Source: Crossaster papposus
Lineage: Eukaryota > Echinodermata > Asteroidea > Velatida > Solasteridae
Direction of reading: 5' to 3'
DNA length: 64,000 nucleotides
Assembly (NCBI GenBank): GCA_037893245.1
Contig: JBAIAA010000412.1
Span: 2,356,001 to 2,420,000, forward strand
Below are positions 55,673-64,000 of this stretch, one piece after another (within the stretch, counting starts at the first letter, position 1; each line of letters opens with the position of its first letter). The notes beneath the pieces were generated by a model. The model was given only the letters and a program-made list of their open reading frames with translations, was not told where the DNA came from and ran no database searches. The translations under genes and the position numbers were made by a program.

Positions 55673-56269
55673 TCGATTTTCATTTTCTTTCACTGAGACA
55701 CTTGTATTGGGGTCAAGCCTGTTGAGTTCTAAGACTCGAGTGTTCTCAGAAGCCTGTTGGAAAGGTGGTTGGAATCTCAAGAGATGATCTCTTGAAGATT
55801 TACTCCTACTGTCCTACTTTGAATCATAAATCAACTACATGTACATGTATATGTTTGGAATGTTGCTAACAACAGCCTCCTTACATCTTGCCCTACATGT
55901 ACTGCAAGTACATGTACTTACATGTACTGAAATTCCAATTAAATTCAGATGAGACATAAGATAAACATGGAGCTATTAAACAACTATTTAATAGCCCAGT
56001 TTATCTGTGCTTGCATACAAACTATAAAAGTAATAGGCTTTCTTGTTTGTAGCATGGTTTGTAGACACTCATTTATGTAAATTATACATTATATAATGGG
56101 AACTATATAGGGCTATTAAAAAATAGTGGGCCCAGCCCACCAGCTGCATGTGGACCTAATTTAGTCCAACCTGAGCTATGTCTCCGATTTCAGCTTCATC
56201 TCTGATGCCAGAATCATGTCTTTAATTGGAATACTTTGGGGCAACATTAGTCTATTATTTACCTTTGCA
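55673..56269. other. No gene recognised
   Basis: ACATGTAC words cluster at 55836-55850 and 55893-55930. Intronic. Confidence 0.4.
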
Positions 56270-56430
56270 CAGCAAGGATAGACATGACATTTATATATGC
56301 CGAAGGATCGTGCTGTGAATTTGTAAAAGTGGAACACATTTCAACTCCGGCGAATTTTCGCAGCGAACGCTTTGTGACGTCAAATTCGCATTGCGTTCGT
56401 GAAGTATGAACCGGCCTTCCGTAAGGCAAC
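56270..56430. repeat. Probable decayed MITE (GACGTCAAATTCGCATTGCG)
   Basis: Contains GGCGAATTTTCGCAGCGAAC, TTTGTGACGTCAAATTCGC and GTATGAACCGGCC. This style of GC-rich, self-complementary sequence is familiar to me from invertebrate MITEs. No second copy is in the window. Confidence 0.4.
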
Positions 56431-56986
56431 ATTGACTTCAAGTATATTTACTCGGAGTCCTCAAACTCAGACGGGCTGATAAATCTAGCTCAGCTTCTGA
56501 AGCAAAAGCTTTGAAGATGAAGCCAAATTATTTGGTGGTTCAGTTTGTCCCTCGTCAATCATTCATTACTACAGGGTGTCCAAGCGCAGCCCCCAACCAC
56601 CCAGACACTCTGTGAAAACATCATGGTAGGGACTTGAGGGGCTTCAAATGCAGTCATAACAGTCATCATAACAATCCAATTTACTACCCTAAACCTCTCA
56701 CGTGACAGTTGGTACATGTACTGGACCTGGACGACTGTGCTTGAGACTCTAGGAAAACAGACAGGGTGTCTCTGTATGTCTGTGTATGTGTAAATCAAGT
56801 CCAGAGAGTCCTGTCAATTGACAGCTGAAATGGGTTTGCAATTATGTGTGTGTATCAATTGGTATAAGATCTGGTACATGCACTTGATGTTGAAGAGGCC
56901 AGTACTTTGTTGCTCTTAGTATATCTGTAAAAAACAATGCACAGACAGCTGCACTGCACTGCAGTTCTGAGAAAAAATGGTACTGT
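56431..56986. other. No gene recognised
   Basis: Intronic. CAGCTGCACTGCACTGCAG at about 56946. Confidence 0.4.
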
Positions 56987-57027
56987 TATACCATGGAGGA
57001 ATAAGAAGGAATTCCTCCATGGTTATA
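56987..57027. repeat. Hairpin with CCATGGAGGAAT arms
   Basis: TATACCATGGAGGAAT (56987-57002) and ATTCCTCCATGGTTATA (57011-57027), loop AAGAAGGA. Same core as 28278-28327 and 20407-20441. Confidence 0.8.
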
Positions 57028-57257
57028 CTATTAAACAGTCAAACAATCCTCAAGTATCCCTTATGCATTTCGCTGCATATTTGCGTCAAGTATAGTTGTA
57101 TCCTTTTTGATTCTCGAAATGTACTCGATGATTAGAAAATAAATAGTGTACATATTTACATATCCTTTTTTTCTTTTTTTCGTGGCTGGTTATATTGTCA
57201 TTATGGGACTATAATGAAATATTTTCCATCCACCTATTTTTGTTGTATTTGCTGCAG

Positions 57258-57340
57258 AGGTTTAAAGCTCTGGCCAATCGGAGGAGATCAGCGCCGTCCG
57301 TCGCTCTCAAGTCGGCTCTCAGCGGAAAGAAAAATTCATC
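57258..57340 (+). CDS. ARHGAP20: Shared exon: basic SAPS linker before the PH domain
   Basis: Acceptor TATTTGCTGCAG ends at 57257 and donor GTAAGT at 57341. It is 83 nt, enters in phase 0 and leaves with two bases of a codon. It encodes RFKALANRRRSAPSVALKSA then LSGKKNSS. Vertebrate ARHGAP20 has a nearly identical segment (about KTLAERRRSAPSLILDKAL) just before its PH domain, and this is the best single family marker in the window. RRRSAPS is also a good basophilic-kinase or 14-3-3-type sequence; function is inferred. It follows the DH-like exons or, in form 3, exon 54800. Confidence 0.9.
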
Positions 57341-57718
57341 GTAAGTTCACCCATTTGTCTCCCCTTTTAGACATTCAAAATATTCCATGCGATATCCCAT
57401 TTACCTATTCCTTCTCAAAAAGCAATACTTCACTTGTAGTTGTAAGTAACTCATTCCTATTCATTTGCCATGATGAGTTGTGTGCTCACTGGTTTAATCA
57501 AATCGTGGCTTTAGGCTTCACAACAGTTGGCAAATACAAAGCATTGTAACAGGGATGAGATCCTTCAGAATTTTCTTCTGAAATCAGACTTTTTAAATCT
57601 CAGAGAAAGACATTATTTGTATGGAAAGGTATGCATCTTTCAGATATTTCATCAATTTTCAGAATTTTTTTCACCTCCGAACAAAGATACTGACAATTTG
57701 GGAGACTGCCAACATAGG
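57341..57718. other. Intron; no feature recognised
   Basis: Open frames here read through the donor and are not supported. Confidence 0.5.
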
Positions 57719-57812
57719 ACAAGATAGCTCAGTTTGTGGAGCGCCAGTTCGGTATTCCGGAGGTCGCTGGTTTAAATCCTGCCTTGCTAATTTCTTTGTT
57801 CACTTGTTAAAA
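57719..57812 (+). mobile_element. Short tRNA-derived SINE
   Basis: GACAAGATAGCTCAGTTTG with box A, a D-stem GCTC/GAGC, and box B GGTTTAAATCC (about 57769-57779). Ends GCCTTGCTAATTTCTTTGTT like the - strand copy at 27275-27360. A shared tail rules out an ordinary tRNA gene. Confidence 0.78.
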
Positions 57813-58494
57813 ATTGTCAATTTAGTCATCCCTGTTATAACTAAATGACACACTATCGTTTTTCTTCTGACAAAATGTTATGGGTTCCATGACTGGTATG
57901 TCAAAAAAAACCAAAAAAAACCCACAATCAATAACATCCCAAAAATACAAATTTTTTTCTAGTTGGAGTGAAAAGAATTCAATTCAGGAAGGGTTGTGTA
58001 AATCTTGCCAAGGTCTTCCATTGCTTCTTGTGGCCAGTGGGGTGCCAATCTGTAAAGTGTCAGCAGGAATTAGTCCCTGACTATTAATAAAATGCACACA
58101 GTGCTCATTAGGATCGTTTCCTTGAAGGTCTGTGATAACTTCTTGTGCAAGGTAGTTCCATTGTAATGAAAGCAGAGTGGAAACATTCCATTTGTGTCTG
58201 TCAAATTAAAACTGCTTATTACCATTCCTTTCACCACCCAAGAAGTGCATGGGTTTTTACCTTTTCCAAACCACAGCTTATGCTCTGTCTTTGGCTTATC
58301 ACCTTTGCCAAAATGCACGAACGGAGCCAATTATGGAGTCGAAGCAGGGGTTTGAAAAACAGCCCTGGTGTTGGACTGGCGGGGCCATCAATTCGCATTT
58401 TTGTATCACTGTGGAGACATGGCTTTGTTCTCATGTACAAAATGGTTAGAAAGTCGAGCACGTTTTTCAAAATGCTCCCATTTTAACCATATTT
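57813..58494. other. Intron; no feature recognised
   Basis: The overlapping ORFs on both strands at 58145-58486 have no splice context or family match. Confidence 0.4.
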
Positions 58495-58725
58495 TTTTCC
58501 ATGGGTTGAAATTTCGACCCAATATACCCTATATTATACCCTAACCCAAACACTAACCCTAACCTACATCCTAATCCTAGTTTTTGAGTAATTTAAGTAA
58601 AATCCAAAAATCTAATTCGTGAAATTCCCAGTGGAGACCTATTCATCTATAGAAATTTACCCTCCGGAGACGTTTTGTCTCCATTGTACACATTGTGTTC
58701 ATGTCTCCAGAGGGTACCGTATTTC
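58495..58725 (-). repeat. Dispersed repeat T, copy 2
   Basis: Inverted match to 35985-36215: GGGTTGAAATTTCGACCC, CTAACCCAAACACTAACCC, TAATTCGTGAAATTCCC, CATCTATAGAAATTTACCC and CTCCAGAGGGTACC. Confidence 0.85.
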
Positions 58726-61496
58726 GCACCACTATGTTTTTTAAGTGTGGATTTATTTTTTTTTGAATCAAAAGGAGAGATTTCTTTTGGGTGGTCAAAC
58801 TTACATCTAAAGTTACTGTGTATCTTGCTTCATCCTCTGGCTTTCCTGAAGTTTGTCTAGGAATTTACGGTAGTTATTTGATCCTGTTCATTATTTGTTT
58901 CAGCCTGAATTCTTTCTTTTAAATTGAATTTGATATCTCTTCTCTCAAATGTCACCTCAAACTTATGTTGTCTTTCCCAACTCGTTTTGGAGTGTCCAGT
59001 TTTCAACTGTTCTCATGTAACACATGTCAAAATGTCCAAATCAATTGAGTTTAGATTTGGATAACCTGAAACTTTGGGCCTTCTGCCACGGACTGAGGAA
59101 CTCACGTCACAAGAGGGTGCTATCACCAGGGACCACGAGGGAAACCTTTAAAAAAAGTCTACTGGACTCTGATCTGCAGTTCAGAAGTGGTGGGCTGTGA
59201 AACAATAATCCGCTAAACCATTAGAAACCTATTTGTTAGTGAATTCCCAGTACTCATTTGCCCCACATTTTTGTGCTTTCTTCCTTCTTTGTGAAGTTTC
59301 GAGGGTCATTTTCTTGAGTGTTACTTTTCTTCAAGTCAACTCGAAACTCGAAAAGTCAACTCGAAACTCGAAGAAAAGAAACACCTCAATTTTCTTTGGA
59401 GTTTGAAGCCTGTGGGGGGAATTTCCAAACAAGATTGTGTCACCGAGCATTAGTTGAAAAATGGCCAGTATATCATTAAAGTGTAAATGTACATTGCTGC
59501 CGAGACCCCCAGATATATCTTAAGGGGAAGAGCTCGTCCTTTGGGAGCTCTGGAATGGTTCGTCTGCCATGGTTTGTCTGCCATCCTATATCTGGGAGAC
59601 ATTTGATACAGCTTGGGAAGTAGAACAGGTTGTGTAATATACAAAGGACAAGGAGTGTGCAAAGTAACACAAACAAATGGGTTTTGTCCTTGTGTGTGGG
59701 CTTGATGTTCAACTGGCCCATTTTCTGCAAGTGAATACACTCGGCCCCCAAAAATGTACTGCTTGGAAATTGTCTTAAGTAATTGGTTGTGGTTGCTTTG
59801 TGTGTAACTGGTTAGGAATTGAAATGTTATCTCTCTGATAGGAATAGTGATATTAAATGAGGCTTTAGGTTTCTTTACCATAATGAGGTTTATTAGTGTT
59901 GTAAAATCAATATATTTGATATTCAATGTTGGATTGATAAGATTCTAACAGTTTATAATTTTAATCTTACAAGTCTGTTTTACCCTAGACTCCGTATACA
60001 AAAACAAACACTAATGGAAAGCATTGCAATTAGGCACCAGACTTTTCCTAATTTTCCTACGCATGCCATTTTTGTTTTACTTTATAATAATTAGCAGAGT
60101 GAGAGAGTAGGTGGTGGTGGGAGCGTACTGCTTGGAACGACGGAGGTTGGGCTTAATATGTGACCTGCTCCAACAAAACCCGAAAAAGTTGACAATTTTT
60201 TTAAGATTTAGCTTTTTTTCCAAATTCTCTAGGTTCTCAGCATTAAAATGAGATATCATTATATGTACCCCAACCCTATTTCCCCCGGGAGGAGGATTTA
60301 GTGATTCAATCCTGACAACCTAATTAAACAGCTTTGAAATTCAGAAAAGCGTATTATTTCTATACACAATTGTTTAACAAAAACGATAAAAAAAAAACTT
60401 CTGGGTGACGGATTATGTTCAAATTAATTCAGATTAATAGTTCGTGATTCAGAAAAAAACAAAAAACTTCAAAATGGTAAAATCCAACCCGAAATGACTT
60501 CACGGGTACAATGTAATAAAACACATTGTGCGACTTTGTCCGGGCTTCGTTGGAACAGGTCACAAATACTGTGATCAGTCAAACCAATTGGATACTCAGT
60601 TCACACCAGTTGAAGTTTGTTAAAAATCGCTCACCCCCAATTGATGATGCCATGCCACATCATAGCATGCCAAATATATCAACCCTAGTATTGGTCTTAA
60701 AATACACCTGTCGCGTGAAGTGACGCAGATAAATTGGTTTATTTTTTTCTTCCTTCTTTGTGCACCTTGACAACGATCAACATGTGATCGGTCAAGTTTT
60801 TTACTGCCGCCAAAGAGTCCTCTGCTCTCCTCCCCCAAAAAATAATTCTGGACCTTGATCCGTGTTCTTGCCTGGGTTTTTGTTTGTTTGTTTGTTCCAT
60901 CCTCTCCATAAGCGGGTCACTACTTTAGCTGCACCGGAGAAACTGCGTTGCGTAAACACACCAAGTTATTGTCTTGTCTCTCTTGTGTCAACTGTATTTC
61001 CCCGAGCGAGTTTTGCCCTGGGATGGTGTGGACAGAACTCCACCAGCAAACAATCCAAATGCGAACTCATTTTTCTTTTTTTTTATTGTCGTAGCTTTTA
61101 ATAATTGGAAAATTTGGTCTGGATTGAAGTTGGTCTTCTGTGTCGGCGCGGTGTGCACAGAGATGTTCGGCAATCAATCGTGGTAGAACAACTTGGATTT
61201 TGCACTTCAGTGAACCTGCTTATTGCGTACTGCATTGCATGGTTTTTATACCGTCTGGAATTTATGACTTAGAGCTCAAGACGTCTGCAAGGATTGTGTT
61301 AGTTCTAGGTGGAAAAGATCTTTAGTTTTTCTTTCATATTGCTTGTGGAATGTTGCCAACTCGCCGGCACACTTTTGGAAATACTCGGAAAGTCGGCCAC
61401 GGATATGAGCAGATATCAGGAATTTGACTGCATTCATCAACTCTAGTGCAGTGGTCATCTGATCTTTTGTCTGATCTGAAGTATAACTGGGCAACC
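58726..61496. other. Intron; no coding exon recognised before 61497
   Basis: A 22-bp tandem pair (AAGTCAACTCGAAACTCGAA) lies at 59333-59378. 59900-60500 is AT-rich. The part just upstream of 61497 would be the leader and promoter of form 4, but I see no TATA or CCAAT cluster. Confidence 0.4.
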
Positions 61497-61534
61497 ATGT
61501 CTAAATCTAAGACTTTGTCTGTCGGCAACCAGGA
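61497..61534 (+). CDS. Candidate alternative first exon (form 4)
   Basis: ATG 61497 in a good context (GCAACCATGT) opens MSKSKTLSVGNQ plus two bases, then a perfect donor GTAAGT (61535). It is 38 nt, leaving two bases of a codon. That is the phase exon 62592 needs, and the joined codon becomes GAA (E) before PGSTPTSDLP. It would give a PH-first protein lacking the SAPS linker. A short exon with an ATG is weak evidence by itself, but matching an unusual phase raises it. Confidence 0.42.
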
Positions 61535-61614
61535 GTAAGTGTCACCCTCGGATCAAGAATGTCTTAGTTTTTAACTTGATGTCTTCAACAGTTCCTGCCG
61601 ACTTGCATCCTCTC

Positions 61615-61856
61615 TTAACCAGTTCGCGCCGGGATTATTTTAACATCGCCGAGCCGACGGGCGGGATTATTTTTAACGAAACTCGATCCGAAGCGTGTTC
61701 AGGCCTATAGTGCTGGGTAGCACACCCACGCATTTCCGGCCTTGCGCGCTGCTGACATACATTTCCGAACTTGAACTTGGCGTATATATTCGACATCCGT
61801 TTTGAATTTGGGGAAATTTTTGCGTTTATATTCGTCATCCGGCGCGAACTGGTTAA
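61615..61856 (+). mobile_element. MITE-B copy, complete (reference copy)
   Basis: 242 bp with TTAA at both ends (61615-61618, 61853-61856). Perfect 18-bp termini TTAACCAGTTCGCGCCGG and complement. The interior is CpG-rich, ACTCGATCCGAAGCGTG. Confidence 0.96.
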
Positions 61857-62591
61857 TAACCTAACACAGCAGCAGGCTGTCTGCCCTCTTTTGCAAGTTT
61901 CTCAGTTTTTACAAAAGAAGGCAATGTACCAGTACAACTTAGTTAGTGCAATTCTCCAGATGTTAAGATGGATGGCAGGCTTTCAAATATTCCTACTTTT
62001 TCTACTTTTTCTCTCGTTTTTTCCCACCTTGCTTTTAAATTTCCAATTTTTTTTCTCAAGAAATCCTTGTAATTTGCTACTTTTTTGTCCCACATACTCC
62101 AAAAAATAAAATCTCATAACTTTTTCTTTTTTTCATAACGGTGTTGCACACTGTCCTACTTTGAGTGCAGGAGTACTGCGACTTTACATTTGTACATGTA
62201 CTTCAAATACAGACTGAGCACAAGTGCTGTGAGAACAGAACATGCCCAATGAGGTTTATGATCCTAATATGGATGTATCTAAAAACAACTACATTGTACT
62301 GAAAGCCAGTAAAAGTTCTTCTTTTATCCTGATTTTGCCCACCAAAGTCCTACTTAAAAAAATGTTGATCTTACTTTTTTTTTTTTTATATTTAAGTCAG
62401 CATAAAACTTAAAAGCCTGAGATGGGACCAAAAGGGTTCCATAAGCCCATTGGATCATTTCTTTTCGTCATCTTGTTACTTTAAATAAATTTTTTGACAA
62501 AATAAAAACACACTGAAGACTTACCCGTTTATACACTCGTTTACCATCTTGAGTTTTAATCGATTAGCCATTTTGGTTTTGTTATCTTCAG
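61857..62591. other. Intron; no feature recognised
   Basis: T-rich tracts at about 61995-62060 and 62372-62392. The 112-codon ORF here overlaps the MITE-B and is not supported. Confidence 0.5.
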
Positions 62592-62786
62592 ACCTGGCAG
62601 CACCCCCACATCAGACCTGCCGGCTCTTGACGTCGCCACAAACAACAATGTTCTGGACAGCAGGAACAGTAACAACAACAATCGCGTCTACGTCATGGAA
62701 GGCGCCGTTCAGGTGACCGGTGGGGTCCAGGCCCAGAGCCGATACATCTTCCTCTTCAATGATGTGGTCATCATTGCTAAACCAAA
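62592..62786 (+). CDS. ARHGAP20: Shared exon: N-terminal half of the PH domain
   Basis: Acceptor TTTTGTTATCTTCAG ends at 62591 and donor GTAAGG at 62787. It is 195 nt, taking in two bases and giving out two. It encodes a low-complexity linker (PGSTPTSDLPALDVATNNN, then NSNNNN) followed by PH strands: RVYVMEGAVQVTGGVQAQ and SRYIFLFNDVVIIAKP. 'R(Y/H)(I/L)FLFND....AK' is the signature of this PH type; vertebrate ARHGAP20 reads about RHLFLFNDLFVVAK here. PH domains of RhoGAPs/GEFs bind membranes or partner GTPases. Confidence 0.95.
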
Positions 62787-63390
62787 GTAAGGGAATTCAA
62801 TATTGGGATATTTTTTCCTTTTTTCTTTTTTCTTTTTGCAGTTCACAAAAATGTAATTTTATTTTACAAAGTAAGGAAAAAAATAGATTTTGGGGAAAGA
62901 GAAGAGTTATCACATTCTGTGTAGCAATTTTCTTTACTCAAATGTTCCTCGGATCGCATGAATTTCCTTGTTCTTCACTTTACACTTTATGACATTGAAA
63001 ATTAATAAACATTTTACAAAGTCTCGTAAAGATTGAAATTTTCTCATTTTTGTTGTTGTTAATGCCAAGTTGCAGGTCTGATAACTGTTTGACACAGAAA
63101 ACTACCGATTGTTTTTCTTTCTAGATAAACATGAACGTAAAATGTAACTTTATAGCGAGATAATATAAACAGTTACATGTAAATAATAATGTACTTCAGC
63201 ACATAAAGATATAATCTGTGGGGTTTTATTGGAATGGAGCTAATGTGTGAAACGTCAAATCTCTTAGTTTGGTGAAAATGCATAATTACTCTCTTTCTAA
63301 AGCTACATGTACATTAGTATTTTCTTGTAGTAAGTCAGTCAAGGAATTAGTAATTCAGATAGAACCTTTCGTTTCTGGCTCCTTAAACAG
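62787..63390. other. Intron
   Basis: 603 bp, AT-rich, no repeats recognised. The acceptor at its end is weak in pyrimidines (GGCTCCTTAAACAG). Confidence 0.7.
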
Positions 63391-63585
63391 CAAATCTTGT
63401 ACGACGTTTCGCGTCAAGCACCGGATCCGTGTCAGCGAGCTCTGGCTGTCCACGTGCATCGGCGACGTGATTGAGGTCAACAAGCCCGTCGACCGGTCCT
63501 TCGTGGTCGGTTGGCCAGTCACAAACAGCGTCTGGACATGCAGCTCGGCCGAGGAGAAAGAACTCTGGTGGCACGCCTTGCTAAA
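63391..63585 (+). CDS. ARHGAP20: Shared exon: C-terminal half of the PH domain
   Basis: Exon starts after AACAG (63390) and ends at donor GTAAGT (63586). It is 195 nt with the same phases as the previous exon. It encodes TTFRVKHRIRVSELWLSTCI, GDVIEVNKPVDRSFVVGWP and VTNSVWTCSSAEEKELWWHA, ending LLK. Vertebrate ARHGAP20 has the same order: K.KI.L...W...C.DEV, then SFVLGWP, a 'FSS.E.K..W...L' helix. SFVVGWP and the terminal tryptophan helix make the family assignment strong. The frame leaves with two bases for the next exon, which is beyond the window or unrecognised after 63885. RA and RhoGAP domains, expected in a protein of about 1000 or more residues, are not in the window. Confidence 0.95.
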
Positions 63586-63778
63586 GTAAGTTGAGATTAT
63601 ATAGCCGCCCCGCCCGCTACAATTTGTTGTTTTAAAATCAACACTACTTCAGATTTTTAGTGACAACACAAATTGCTTTGTTGCAACTGTTTCAGACTAG
63701 GAATTCCAGGGCTGCACCAAAAGAAGTCTGACAGAAAATATCTGACATTTTAAACTATTCAACTGTAAGGCTGTGTCC

Positions 63779-63881
63779 GAATTAACTGGCTACGGCTAGA
63801 AATTACACACAAGTCTATGTGAAGTGGCTGCAGCCGCTACTATAGACTTGTGTGTAATTTCTAGTCCTAGCCAAGTAATTC
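63779..63881. repeat. Near-perfect 103-bp hairpin 190 bp after the PH exon
   Basis: Arms meet at GGCTGCAGCC (about 63827-63836). Left GGCTAGAAATTACACACAAG pairs with right CTTGTGTGTAATTTCTAG, and outer TGGCTA/TAGCCA, GAATTA-AACTGG/CC-AAGTAATTC also match. It is either a small foldback element or a structured intron segment. Confidence 0.88.
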
Positions 63882-64000
63882 AGAGTAACCAAATGTGACC
63901 GTCCAGGCGTCCACGATGAAAGGGCTGTAAAGTAGGCATCTTGACGTTTTGAGATATTTAGAGAAATGAAATCTACTTAAAATTATAATAAGCTTTAAAA

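Noticed and set aside
27275-57812. Functional tRNA genes at 27275-27360 and 57719-57793
   Set aside because: Stems are broken (no D-stem in the first) and both share a non-tRNA tail, so they are SINE copies.
57880-58486. Overlapping ORFs on both strands as genes
   Set aside because: No splice sites, no recognisable family, equal openness on both strands; probably chance within an intron.

Overview
This is a piece of a eukaryotic nuclear genome: introns, split coding exons with GT/AG borders, LINEs, tRNA-derived SINEs and many small inverted-repeat DNA transposons. It is AT-rich and unusually full of the palindrome TACATGTA. A long SINE, a CR1/L2-like LINE and a Rho-regulator gene resembling vertebrate ARHGAP20 fit a marine invertebrate deuterostome. 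A sea star or related echinoderm is my best guess, but that is inference from general familiarity, not a database match.

The only host gene I can support lies on the + strand and continues past the right edge. Its shared exons are 43488-43598, 45681-45800, a possible 30-nt microexon 46747-46776, 57258-57340, 62592-62786 and 63391-63585. Together they encode the last conserved helix of a DH (RhoGEF) domain, a basic linker (KALANRRRSAPS) and most of a PH domain that closely resembles the N-terminal part of ARHGAP20. The RA and RhoGAP domains expected of that family would be downstream of the window. Four ATG-containing segments look like alternative first exons, each ending at a GT donor in the phase its next shared exon requires: 13055-13306, 29582-29680, 54800-54919 (just below a tandem CCAAT/ACGTCA array) and 61497-61534.

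The left 10 kb is repeat-dominated: three direct and two inverted copies of an unclassified AT-rich repeat (R1), a dead LINE reverse-transcriptase fragment, and a recent 2.2-kb tandem duplication (5721-7877 and 7959-10113). The roughly 30-kb interval from 13.3 to 43.5 kb carries a nearly intact two-ORF LINE on the - strand (about 20568-25130), SINEs, a 33-kb tandem array, a 37-kb minisatellite and several MITE families.

The dominant mobile family is MITE-A (about 380 bp, ends AGGTAGGATACACCATT, target TTAA), with at least 24 copies. One copy can be compared with an unoccupied paralogous site in the same window, which shows the TTAA duplication directly. MITE-B (ends TTAACCAGTTCGCGCCGG) and MITE-D (ends TTAAAGGGAAACTCCA) also have TTAA at their ends. 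MITE-C (GTTCGCACTGGACTT ends), MITE-E, a Harbinger-like element with TTA duplications and several simple hairpins complete the set.

The most unusual signal is small. At several MITE-A sites, and at one site differing between the two halves of the 2.2-kb duplication, a TA has become TACATGTA by an exact six-base gain. This looks like the excision scar of a TA-targeting transposon and would explain why the palindrome is so common here.
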